A stretch of 9,823 bases of DNA, from the NCBI GenBank assembly GCA_002686115.1, contig NZAF01000083.1, positions 1 to 9,823 of the forward strand, read 5' to 3'. A program made the translations under genes and the position numbers. The notes below the pieces were generated by a model, which was not told the origin of the DNA, searched no databases, and was given only the letters and a program-made list of their open reading frames with translations. Origin of the DNA: Halobacteriovorax sp. (GTDB lineage: Bacteria > Bdellovibrionota > Bacteriovoracia > Bacteriovoracales > Bacteriovoracaceae). Of this stretch, positions 1 through 6,621 are shown piece by piece. The first letter of the stretch is position 1. Each line of letters starts with the position of its first letter.

Positions 1-428
1 CCATTTTTTGCTTTGATATCAGTGGCAACGATCTTAGACTCATTAAGAAAGGCACCCTCATCTTTTGCATTCACAAAGATTGTCTGACCTTGTAGAGTTT
101 TTACTTCATTTGAAGATAAAACATCTTTCGCCTTAAGCTTTTTTGGAGCTACATGATAAAGTAAGATCGCACTCAGTGTTTCCTTATCATTTAAAAGAGC
201 TTCAATTGTACCATCAGGTAGTTTAGAAAAAGCTTCATCTGTTGGGGCAAAGACTGTAATGTCTTTTGTTTCTTTGACAGCTTCATCAAGACCAGTTGCC
301 TCAAGTGCTGTAATCAAGGTTTTAAAGTTTCCTGCTGCTTTAGCAACTTCTAGAATGTTTTGTTTTTTTAATCCTGCAAAGGCATTTAGTGAGAATGCAA
401 GAATCAATGTTGTCATCATCGTTTTCAT
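1..428 (-). CDS. Secreted fasciclin (FAS1) domain protein, 3' end cut by window
   Basis: The reading frame starts at ATG 428-426 and is open to the left edge (142 codons visible), so the C-terminus is missing. Residues 1-18 form a signal peptide: a short Lys-containing start, a hydrophobic core and an AFA cleavage site before GLKK. The rest is a FAS1 fold. It has the H1 motif ITVFAPTDEAFSKLP at about 57-71, the YH motif in ILLYHVAPKKL at 88-99, and the strand TLQGQTIFVNA after it. Bacterial FAS1 proteins are small exported adhesion or surface proteins; the partner is not evident here. A strong Shine-Dalgarno (AAGGAG) lies about 7 nt before the ATG, and a promoter candidate lies at 454-482. 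The gene is divergent from the LysR gene. Family assignment is firm; the biological role is unknown. Confidence 0.9.
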   Translation of the reverse strand, partial: MKTMMTTLILAFSLNAFAGLKKQNILEVAKAAGNFKTLITALEATGLDEAVKETKDITVFAPTDEAFSKLPDGTIEALLNDKETLSAILLYHVAPKKLKAKDVLSSNEVKTLQGQTIFVNAKDEGAFLNESKIVATDIKAKN

Positions 429-453
429 TGAAAGGCTCCTTAGTTAGTTATTA

Positions 454-482
454 ATAAAATAAGCAGTGCGAGTGCTTGAAAA
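454..482 (-). promoter_or_regulatory. Promoter candidate for the FAS1 gene
   Basis: On the minus strand, TTTTCA (482-477) is followed after 17 bp by TTTTAT (459-454); each box matches 4 of 6 sigma-70 consensus bases. Transcription would begin near 447, leaving about 19 nt of leader that includes the AAGGAG ribosome binding site. Over 29 positions, 21 are identical to the promoter candidate of the fumarase operon (6574-6602), which raises confidence. No transcript data are available. Confidence 0.45.
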
Positions 483-531
483 ACTTTTTAACAATGAAAA
501 ATCAATCAAAATAGTCGACAATCTCACAACA

Positions 532-554
532 TGTGTGTCATATTTGGACACACA
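532..554. promoter_or_regulatory. Inverted-repeat operator candidate upstream of the LysR gene
   Basis: This is a perfect 8-bp inverted repeat, TGTGTGTC - 7 bp - GACACACA, ending 32 bp before the GTG start of the regulator gene. It overlaps a weak -35 candidate (TTGGAC 544-549; possible -10 TATTAC 567-572, 17-bp spacing), which would suit autorepression. A T-N11-A pair of the kind seen in LysR boxes is present (T538, A550) but is one base off the dyad centre. Another regulator could equally bind here. The repeat is seen; the role is inferred. Confidence 0.5.
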
Positions 555-586
555 AAACTTAAAACATATTACAAAAGAGATATGCT

Positions 587-1495
587 GTGAGTAATATTAA
601 TGACTTAACAATTCAAGATTTAGAAATTCTCTCTCAATTACCTAAGATGACCTCAATCAGAAGTTTTGCACAAAACCTAGACATTACTCCATCATTTCTC
701 TCTAAAAAAATTAAGAGGCTTGAAAATACAATTGGGATCACACTTATTAAAAGATCAACACAGGGAATATCAATAACCGAAGAGGCCACTGAAGCTATAA
801 AAACGGCACGAGAAATTATTGAAAAAATATCGAAAATAACAAACACGAGGTCTGTGCAAAAAGAGGATTTAAAAGTTATTAATATTGGAACAAGAGGATT
901 TTTAAATTCAGCACTCATTCCACTGATATTAAATCATTTTCAAAATAAAAATATTAAAAGACGTTTTCAATTCATCGACATGAGTCCTGATGATCAAATG
1001 AATGCTGCGAAAAAGAATGAAGTAGACATACTTATCACACTTAAAAAAACCAATTTTGGCGATTCCTGGCTAACGAATTCTTTAAAACCGATTAAGTGGA
1101 ACGTCTATGCGGGAAGAAACCATCCACTAGCAAAGAAAAAAAATATATCACTAGAAAAAGCGCTCGTTTATCCTTTCACAAAACCTAGTTTTTGGGATGG
1201 AAATTCAATTATGACGATCAACGACTCCCTTCCCATTAAGAGAAAGAATCTCACTTTTGGTCACTCCATACAAAACACTCAATCTGCTATATCCATTATT
1301 ACAAATACCAATCAACTCACTTATATGCCAGACATTGCAGCGCTTAGAAGTTTGGAGTTAGGAGAAATAGTAAAACTAAGTATATTTGATATCGATACTA
1401 AGGAAGATCAACTTTTCATTTCTGTACATAGTGATAGAGTTAGCAATATTGTATATAATGAATTTGTTAAGGCGATAGAGCTCTCAAACATCTAG
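587..1495 (+). CDS. LysR-family transcriptional regulator
   Basis: The protein is 302 residues, the usual length of the family. Residues 6-68 are the winged helix-turn-helix. The recognition helix is around TPSFLSKKIKRLE (34-46), followed by the wing GITLIKRSTQGISITEEA, which matches the family pattern 'LE..LG..LF.R..+...LT..G' with Ile in place of Phe. A linker helix follows to about 90. Residues 95-300 form the effector-binding periplasmic-protein-like domain, with motifs such as GRNHPLA and INIGTRGF. The start is GTG at 587 with AAAGAGA 6 nt upstream; the ATG at 582 runs into a stop after one codon. The gene lies 9 nt before a CoA-transferase gene on the same strand, so it probably regulates and is co-transcribed with it. 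LysR genes are more often divergent from their target. The ligand cannot be read from sequence; a short acid or CoA ester is a guess. Confidence 0.9.
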   Translation: MSNINDLTIQDLEILSQLPKMTSIRSFAQNLDITPSFLSKKIKRLENTIGITLIKRSTQGISITEEATEAIKTAREIIEKISKITNTRSVQKEDLKVINIGTRGFLNSALIPLILNHFQNKNIKRRFQFIDMSPDDQMNAAKKNEVDILITLKKTNFGDSWLTNSLKPIKWNVYAGRNHPLAKKKNISLEKALVYPFTKPSFWDGNSIMTINDSLPIKRKNLTFGHSIQNTQSAISIITNTNQLTYMPDIAALRSLELGEIVKLSIFDIDTKEDQLFISVHSDRVSNIVYNEFVKAIELSNI

Positions 1496-1504
1496 AGGAA
1501 TAGA

Positions 1505-2785
1505 ATGAAAATAGTCACAGAAATAAATGATGTATTAAAAGATTCAATTAAAAGCAATCAGAATATATTCGTTCAAGGTGCTATGCAAACCCCCACCTTT
1601 CTTTTAAGCAAACTCGAAGAGGCTTTAAGGGAAAGAGAAGATCTAGTGAATTTAAAATTCCTTCACTTACACACTCATGGTGAACCATTCTATATAAGAG
1701 ATGAATTTAAAAATAGATGTAAAACTTTAAACTTTTTTGTTGGTGCCAATATTAGAAAGTCACTAGATTTTACTCAAGTAGACTATATCCCTTGTTTTCT
1801 ATCAGAAATCCCATATCTATTAAGAGATGGTGTTTTAAAAAATGATATTGCGCTAATTCAAGTCTCTAGGCCAAATGAGCATGGATACGTTAGTTTAGGA
1901 ACAAGTGTCGATATCACTAAAGAAGCAGTTAAGACCGCTTCAATAGTCATTGCACAAATAAATGAAGAGGTTCCTTTTATACATGGAGACTCTTTCATTC
2001 ATATCTCTGATATAACATATGGAGTTTATAAAAATGAAAGTCTTCATTACTCAAAGAAACTTTTACCTACAGAGAATGAATTAAAAATTGGAAAATCAAT
2101 AGCCGAACTAATAGAGGATGGTTCTACTCTACAAATGGGAATAGGAGCGATACCAGACGCTGTTCTATCTTCACTCACTAATCATAAAGACTTAGGCATA
2201 CATACGGAAATGTTCTCAAATGGAATAATAGAGTTAACTCAAAAAGGTATCATTACTAATAAGTATAAAAAAATAAATCCTGGAAAAACAATATCGAGCT
2301 TTGCTGTTGGAACTAAAGAATTAAGAGACTTTATGTGCAACAATCCTTCAGTAGAACTCTACCCAGCAAATTATGTAAACAAGCCAAAAAATATTGCAAA
2401 AAATCCGCGAGTTGTTGCAATAAACTCTGCAGTAGAAATTGATTTAACAGGGCAGGTTTGTGCAGACAGTATCGGGTCACATATTATCTCAGGTGTTGGT
2501 GGTCAGATGGACTTCATTAGAGGGGCGTCCATTTCACATGAAGGAAAGCCAATTATTGCCATGTGCTCAACAACAAAAAGTGGAAAATCTAAGATTGTTC
2601 CTACACTTATAAACGGTGCAGGAGTTGTAACAACAAGGGCGCATGTACACTATGTAGCGACGGAATATGGGTGTGTGAATCTTTATGGAAAGAGTATTGG
2701 AGAAAGGGCAAAGTTACTAACTAGTATCGCACATCCAAAACATAGAGAAGATCTTGAAAGGGCATGGAAAGAAATTCTTTCTTAA
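1505..2785 (+). CDS. Acetyl-CoA hydrolase/4-hydroxybutyrate CoA-transferase family protein
   Basis: This 426-residue protein belongs to the family of 4-hydroxybutyrate, butyrate and succinate CoA-transferases and acetyl-CoA hydrolases, which move CoA between short carboxylic acids through a glutamyl-CoA intermediate in the cytoplasm. The N-terminal domain covers about 1-190. The C-terminal domain carries LQMGIGAIPDAVLSSL (209-224), HTEMFSNG (233-240; Glu235 is the probable catalytic glutamate), SGVGGQMDFIRGA (329-341) and TTRAHVHYVATEYG (376-389). Length is full for the family. The ATG at 1505 has AGAGGA 5 nt upstream, overlapping the TAG stop of the LysR gene, so the two are translationally close and probably one operon. 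A 4-hydroxybutyrate or acetate/butyrate CoA-transferase is more likely than a hydrolase, but the substrate is not proven by sequence. The acetoacetyl-CoA synthetase gene is convergent 40 nt downstream. Confidence 0.9.
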   Translation: MKIVTEINDVLKDSIKSNQNIFVQGAMQTPTFLLSKLEEALREREDLVNLKFLHLHTHGEPFYIRDEFKNRCKTLNFFVGANIRKSLDFTQVDYIPCFLSEIPYLLRDGVLKNDIALIQVSRPNEHGYVSLGTSVDITKEAVKTASIVIAQINEEVPFIHGDSFIHISDITYGVYKNESLHYSKKLLPTENELKIGKSIAELIEDGSTLQMGIGAIPDAVLSSLTNHKDLGIHTEMFSNGIIELTQKGIITNKYKKINPGKTISSFAVGTKELRDFMCNNPSVELYPANYVNKPKNIAKNPRVVAINSAVEIDLTGQVCADSIGSHIISGVGGQMDFIRGASISHEGKPIIAMCSTTKSGKSKIVPTLINGAGVVTTRAHVHYVATEYGCVNLYGKSIGERAKLLTSIAHPKHREDLERAWKEILS

Positions 2786-2825
2786 TATAAAATTTATATA
2801 TCTATCTTAAATAAAAAAATGTTCA

Positions 2826-4739
2826 CTAAAGCTCTTTATAAAAACTTAAAGAATCAGGATTTGAAACAGCTTCAATATTATTAAGCTCTTTACCATTAAT
2901 GAGCTTCGTTACTGCAATCTCCATTTTCTTACCTGAACGAGTGTAGGGAATACTAGGAACGGATATCACACGTCTTGGCATATGTCTTGGTGTAGTATTT
3001 GTTTTAATGAGTCTTTTAATTTCTTTAATTCTCTCTGTCGTAAGTTCTTCATTCTCTTTCATCACAACAAAAAGCCAAACATCAACATCACCGTTTACTT
3101 GCTTGCCCACACAGACACTGTCTTCAATATAGGATAAAACTTCTGTTTGCCTATAAATTTCAGCAGTACCAATTCTAACTCCACCGGGATTAAGAGTTGA
3201 ATCAGAACGACCAAGAACCTCAATTCCGTATTCATCAATTTTGATATAATCGCCATGATACCAAAGGCCCTTTATTTTATTAAAATAAGCATCATTAATT
3301 CGTTCATTTTTAGGATCGTTTAAAAAATAAATTGGTCTTGAAGGAAAACTAGAGAGGCACACTAACTCTCCTTCTCTACCGAGAACTTCTACACCGTTTT
3401 CATCGACTGATGTTGCATGCATACCTAACCCTCTTACTTGAAGTCTTCCCGAATAGATAGGATTGATAGGACAACCAAGAAAGAAGCAGCCAATAATATC
3501 TGTACCACCAGAAATAGAAGCAAGCAGTATATCTTTTTTAAAATTATTATAAACAAATTCAAATTGATCTTCTAAAAGAGGTGCCCCCGTAGAGAGAACA
3601 GTTTCAAGAGTATCCATTTTAATAGAATCTAGAGAAACTTGAGTATCACTTAAAGCTCTTAAAAACTTAGGGCTTGTGCCAAAGATATGAATATTCTCAT
3701 CTTCAATTAATTTTAAATAATCAATGAATGTTGGATATGCAGGTGAGCCCTCATACAGAATGACAGTAGAACCAAAATATAAACTTGATACTAACCAATT
3801 CCACATCATCCAGCCACAAGTCGTAAAAAAGAAAATATTCTTATCTGCCTTTAAATCAGTGTGCAGACCTAGTTCTTTAACATGTTGTAAAAGTGTTCCC
3901 CCCACACTATGAACAATACACTTAGGCTTGCCTGTAGTTCCAGAAGAATACATGATGTAGAGAGGATCTGAAAAAGATACGTTTTCAAACTCTATATCAT
4001 CGGTACTTTGTTCAAAAAAGTCATTGTAAAAACATGCATTAGAAATACTAGAAATATCATCCTTTCTCTCTAAATAGTCGACAAAAATAACTTTTTCAAT
4101 ACTATCTATGGTCTCGGTGATTTTCTTTACTCTTTCACGAAGATCAAAATATTTTCCATTATATTCATAACCAGAAACTGTAATCAGAACTTTAGGTCTA
4201 GATTGACCGAAGCGATCAACAACACCTTCAATCCCAAAATCTGCACTAGTCGAAGTGAAAACACCTCCAAGAGCAGTTGTAGCGAGCATCGCTTCAATGG
4301 TTTGAGAAATATTTGGCATATAGCAAGCTAAAACATCACCCTTACTAATTATTGGACGCAAAGACTTTGAAAGTCCTGAAACATTTGCTCTTAAATCCTT
4401 ATAGGTTGTCGTGCTTCTATTTCCATTCTCAACCCTAGAAACAAGAGCAATATCTTCATCACGTCCATTTTTTAAGAGGTTCTTAGAAAAATTAAGACGA
4501 ACATTTTCAAACCAAGTATATGAATCAAAAGATTTATCTTTGTAAGCAGGATCAAGGTCACCTTCAAAAGAAATATTATAAAAAGAAAAAATATTCTTCC
4601 AAAACTTATCACTACTATCAATTGAGTATTGATAAAGTGATTCATAATCATTAACAGAGTCAATACTTAAATAATCTATGAACCTTTTAAATTCACTGTT
4701 TTGTACTCTATCTTTTGAAGGTGACCATATGGGATTCAT
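2826..4739 (-). CDS. aacS: Acetoacetyl-CoA synthetase (acetoacetate-CoA ligase)
   Basis: The protein is 637 residues, close to the usual size of about 650. It activates acetoacetate to acetoacetyl-CoA with ATP, through an acyl-adenylate, in the cytoplasm. The short N-terminal acetyl-CoA-synthetase-like lid domain includes FWKNIFSFYNISFEG (46-60) and YTWFENVRLNFSKNLL (74-89). The P-loop is YSSGTTGKPK (264-273). The segment TTCGWMMWNWLVSSLYFGS (306-324) and SGGTDIIGCFFLGCPINPIY (410-429) are typical of acetoacetate rather than acetate ligases. HGDYIKID (495-502) holds the ribose-binding Asp497, GRSDSTLNPGGVRIG (510-524) is the hinge region, and TRSGKK (600-605) carries the catalytic Lys604. The ATG follows directly on the TAG of the fumarase beta gene (TAGATG), with AAAGGG about 12 nt upstream, indicating translational coupling. 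It is the last gene of the operon. Pairing with fumarase is uncommon and suggests that acetoacetate or ketone-body carbon is fed into central metabolism. Confidence 0.93.
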   Translation of the reverse strand: MNPIWSPSKDRVQNSEFKRFIDYLSIDSVNDYESLYQYSIDSSDKFWKNIFSFYNISFEGDLDPAYKDKSFDSYTWFENVRLNFSKNLLKNGRDEDIALVSRVENGNRSTTTYKDLRANVSGLSKSLRPIISKGDVLACYMPNISQTIEAMLATTALGGVFTSTSADFGIEGVVDRFGQSRPKVLITVSGYEYNGKYFDLRERVKKITETIDSIEKVIFVDYLERKDDISSISNACFYNDFFEQSTDDIEFENVSFSDPLYIMYSSGTTGKPKCIVHSVGGTLLQHVKELGLHTDLKADKNIFFFTTCGWMMWNWLVSSLYFGSTVILYEGSPAYPTFIDYLKLIEDENIHIFGTSPKFLRALSDTQVSLDSIKMDTLETVLSTGAPLLEDQFEFVYNNFKKDILLASISGGTDIIGCFFLGCPINPIYSGRLQVRGLGMHATSVDENGVEVLGREGELVCLSSFPSRPIYFLNDPKNERINDAYFNKIKGLWYHGDYIKIDEYGIEVLGRSDSTLNPGGVRIGTAEIYRQTEVLSYIEDSVCVGKQVNGDVDVWLFVVMKENEELTTERIKEIKRLIKTNTTPRHMPRRVISVPSIPYTRSGKKMEIAVTKLINGKELNNIEAVSNPDSLSFYKEL

Positions 4740-5306
4740 CTATAGTAGACCCTTTAATGCATCAGAGCTATTCTTTTCAACGTCTGCATGAAGAGAGTTA
4801 CCATGAGAATCCATTGTGACAACAACTGGAAATTCTTCAACTGATAGCTCCCAGATCGCCTCAGGGGACCCGAGTTCTCGCCAATATACATTATCTACTG
4901 ACTTGATTTTTTCAGCTAATACTTGCGCAGCTCCACCAATAGCGTGAAAATAAACACAACCATAATCCTTACAGCCTTGCAAAGTCTTTGGACCCATCCC
5001 ACCTTTACCGATAACACCAACAATTCCATAGTCTCTCATGACTTCCCATTGATATGGCTCCTCACGAATTGACGTTGTTGGCCCGGCAGCCTTCACTTCA
5101 TACTTGTTTTTTCCACCTTCAAGAACAACTGGACCACAATGATAAATGATCTGATTCTCAAGAGAAACAGGAGGCTTTACACCGTCATGAATTCTTTTAT
5201 GAACAGCATCTCTACCAGTAAAAAGCTTTCCGGTGATAAGTACCATATCACCAACTTTTAAATCTCTAATATCTTCTTTCTTAAATGGATAATCTAATCT
5301 TTTCAC
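4740..5306 (-). CDS. Class I fumarate hydratase, beta subunit (C-terminal domain)
   Basis: This 188-residue protein is the beta half of a two-subunit iron-sulfur hydro-lyase (fumarase / L-tartrate dehydratase family). Together with the alpha subunit it interconverts fumarate and L-malate. Family motifs visible are TGKLFTGRDAVHKRI (25-39), IIYHCGPVV (53-61), AAGPTTSIREEPY (73-85), VIGKGGMGPKT (98-108), YFHAIGGAAQ (119-128) and VVTMDSHGNSLH (162-173). The start codon is GTG at 5306, with AAGGAG about 7 nt upstream that overlaps the TAA of the alpha gene; no competing ATG lies nearby. The gap to the alpha gene is 11 nt and to the synthetase gene 0 nt. The order alpha-beta fits a split enzyme that is a single chain in E. 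coli FumA/FumB. Tartrate dehydratase is the main alternative; a fumarase role is favoured because tartrate use is rarer, but motifs alone do not separate them. Confidence 0.92.
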   Translation of the reverse strand: MKRLDYPFKKEDIRDLKVGDMVLITGKLFTGRDAVHKRIHDGVKPPVSLENQIIYHCGPVVLEGGKNKYEVKAAGPTTSIREEPYQWEVMRDYGIVGVIGKGGMGPKTLQGCKDYGCVYFHAIGGAAQVLAEKIKSVDNVYWRELGSPEAIWELSVEEFPVVVTMDSHGNSLHADVEKNSSDALKGLL

Positions 5307-5317
5307 TTATACTCTCC

Positions 5318-6532
5318 TTAATAAAGCCACTTAGAAATCGAGCTATCAAACTTAAGACTAATACCTTGTCTTCTATAGGCCCAACACATATATGATATTG
5401 AAACAAAGAATGAGGCAGGAAGTCTATTTAAGTGACCTATCTTACAACCTAGTAAAGTTGTCTTACCACCAAAGCCCATAGGCCCTATACCTAGTTTATT
5501 AGAAGTTTCGACAATATCTTTTTCTAGATCTGCTAATTCTTTAATTGAATTAGTGTCATCAAGCTTTCTAAAAAGCTGCTCTTTAGACTCAATGTAGCCG
5601 GCTCCTCTATCACCACCGATGCAAACTCCAAGTACTCCGGGTCCACACCCTTTTCCCTGTGCTTTTTGAACGGCATCAAGAATGGCCTTTCTTACACCTT
5701 GAAGATCCCTACCAGCACCAATCTCTTGATTAGGAAGAGAGTATTGTGCTCCAACATTCTCACAACCTCCACCTTTAAGCATGAGTCTCACTTCAATAGT
5801 ATTTTTACTATGCTCGTGAAAGTGAATAGCAGGGTGTCCAGGACCAAGATTTAATGTGTCATTCGTCCCCTTTAATGAATCTACTGAGTTTTGTCTTAAG
5901 TATCCAAGCTTTGTCGCTTCAACAACGGCCTTTTCTACTGTTTTAATAAATTCTTTTTGATGAAATCCCTTTGGATGAGCAACGTTAAAGATAATCGTTC
6001 CTGTATCTTGACACAGAGGTTGAGACTTCATTTTAGCAAGATTGATATTTGCTTTAATAATATTCATTGCATATTCAGCACTTGTATTTTTCTCTTCTCT
6101 TTCAAGTGCTTCTAGAACAACTTTTTGAATGTCATCAGGAATAACTGTCGAAGTCACTCTTATAAGTTCTAAAATAGAAGCTTGGAGTGTTTTTGAATTA
6201 TTAGCTGGTTTTGCCTTTGAAGCTTTTTTAGCAATTTTCTTTGCAACTTTTTTCTTTGTCGCTTTCTTTGCAACTTTTTTCTTAGTTGCTTTTTTTGCAA
6301 CTTTTTTCTTAGTTGCTTTTTTTGCTACTTTTTTCTTAGTTGCCTTCTTTGCTACTTTTTTCTTAGTTGCTTTTTTTGCTACTTTTTTCTTAGTTGCGCT
6401 CGCAGCTACTTTTTTCTTAGTTGCTTTTTTTGCTACTTTTTTCTTAGTTGCTTTTTTTGTTACTTTTTTCTTTGTCGCTTTTTTTGTTACTTTTTTCTTT
6501 GTCGCTTTTTTTGCTACTTTTTTCTTTGCCAT
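5318..6532 (-). CDS. Class I fumarate hydratase, alpha subunit, with a lysine-rich histone H1-like N-terminal tail
   Basis: The protein is 404 residues; the alpha subunit is normally about 280. Residues 1-110 are a tail of eleven 9-residue units (ATKKKVAKK type), almost wholly Lys, Ala, Val and Thr, ending in ASKAKPANNSK. The catalytic domain begins near 115 (LQASILELIRVTSTVIPDDI). It shows LCQDTGTI (173-180, Cys174), LGPGHPAIHFHEH (229-241), LKGGGCENVG (252-261, Cys257), GKGCGPGVLGVCIGGDRG (293-310, Cys296 and Cys304) and GPMGFGGKTTLLGCKIG (350-366). Three of these cysteines would bind the [4Fe-4S] cluster that handles fumarate/malate. The ATG at 6532 is supported by AGAGG 6 nt upstream and a good promoter at 6574-6602. 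The first Met after the tail is residue 156, inside the domain, so a tail-less start is unlikely. The tail suggests binding of DNA, RNA or other polyanions; this is inferred. The gene is first in the fumarase/aacS operon. Confidence 0.92.
   Translation of the reverse strand: MAKKKVAKKATKKKVTKKATKKKVTKKATKKKVAKKATKKKVAASATKKKVAKKATKKKVAKKATKKKVAKKATKKKVAKKATKKKVAKKATKKKVAKKIAKKASKAKPANNSKTLQASILELIRVTSTVIPDDIQKVVLEALEREEKNTSAEYAMNIIKANINLAKMKSQPLCQDTGTIIFNVAHPKGFHQKEFIKTVEKAVVEATKLGYLRQNSVDSLKGTNDTLNLGPGHPAIHFHEHSKNTIEVRLMLKGGGCENVGAQYSLPNQEIGAGRDLQGVRKAILDAVQKAQGKGCGPGVLGVCIGGDRGAGYIESKEQLFRKLDDTNSIKELADLEKDIVETSNKLGIGPMGFGGKTTLLGCKIGHLNRLPASFFVSISYMCWAYRRQGISLKFDSSISKWLY
6236..6529 (-). repeat. 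27-bp tandem repeat array (eleven units) coding the Lys-rich tail
   Basis: The valine of each unit recurs every 9 codons (residues 6, 15, 24 ... 96), giving eleven 27-bp units in frame. Typical coding unit: GCA ACT AAG AAA AAA GTA then GCA AAA AAA. Variants are V-T-K-K in units 2 and 3, an A-A-S-A interruption around residues 43-46, and a degenerate last unit (KKIAKKASKAK). Seven units keep an uninterrupted A7 run (T7 on the plus strand at 6290, 6317, 6371, 6425, 6452, 6479 and 6506). Such an array can gain or lose units by slippage without shifting frame. The variants indicate it is not newly expanded. Confidence 0.95.
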
Positions 6533-6573
6533 CGTGTACCTCTATATTAATTAATATTTTATAAATTTTAGAA

Positions 6574-6602
6574 ATTATACAAGCATTGTATGTTCTTGAA
6601 AA
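6574..6602 (-). promoter_or_regulatory. Promoter of the fumarase-aacS operon
   Basis: On the minus strand, TTTTCA (6602-6597), a 17-bp spacer and a perfect TATAAT (6579-6574) match a sigma-70 promoter. The start point would be near 6567, giving a leader of about 35 nt that ends in an AGAGG ribosome binding site. No strong terminator separates it from the peptidase gene upstream, so some read-through is possible. An 8-bp direct repeat abuts the -35 box. Confidence 0.65.
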
Positions 6603-6603
6603 T

Positions 6604-6621
6604 AGACATTAGCAGACATTA
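6604..6621 (-). promoter_or_regulatory. Direct-repeat activator site candidate
   Basis: On the minus strand TAATGTCT occurs twice with a 10-bp period (6621-6614 and 6611-6604), one helical turn apart. The site sits one base upstream of the -35 box of the fumarase promoter and overlaps the peptidase stop codon. The position suits an activator contacting polymerase. The repeat is short and AT-rich, so chance is possible. Confidence 0.3.

Noticed and set aside
259..447. Plus-strand 62-codon frame at the left edge
   Set aside because: It is antisense to the FAS1 gene, whose frame shows a signal peptide and conserved motifs.
634..918. Minus-strand 94-codon frame within the LysR gene
   Set aside because: It is antisense to the helix-turn-helix coding region and shows no family features.
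2767..2781. Terminator at the end of the CoA-transferase gene (GAAAG-AAATT-CTTTC)
   Set aside because: The stem is only 5 bp, AT-rich and inside the coding end, with no clean T-run after it in either direction.
6236..6529. Possible CRISPR-like array of 27-bp units
   Set aside because: Units are directly tandem with no spacers, and they are translated in frame as part of a protein.
6129..6554. Plus-strand 141-codon frame rich in Phe, Ala and Thr across the repeat
   Set aside because: It is the exact antisense of the Lys-rich repeat (AAA read as TTT). The fumarase strand has a promoter, ribosome binding site and a conserved domain in frame.
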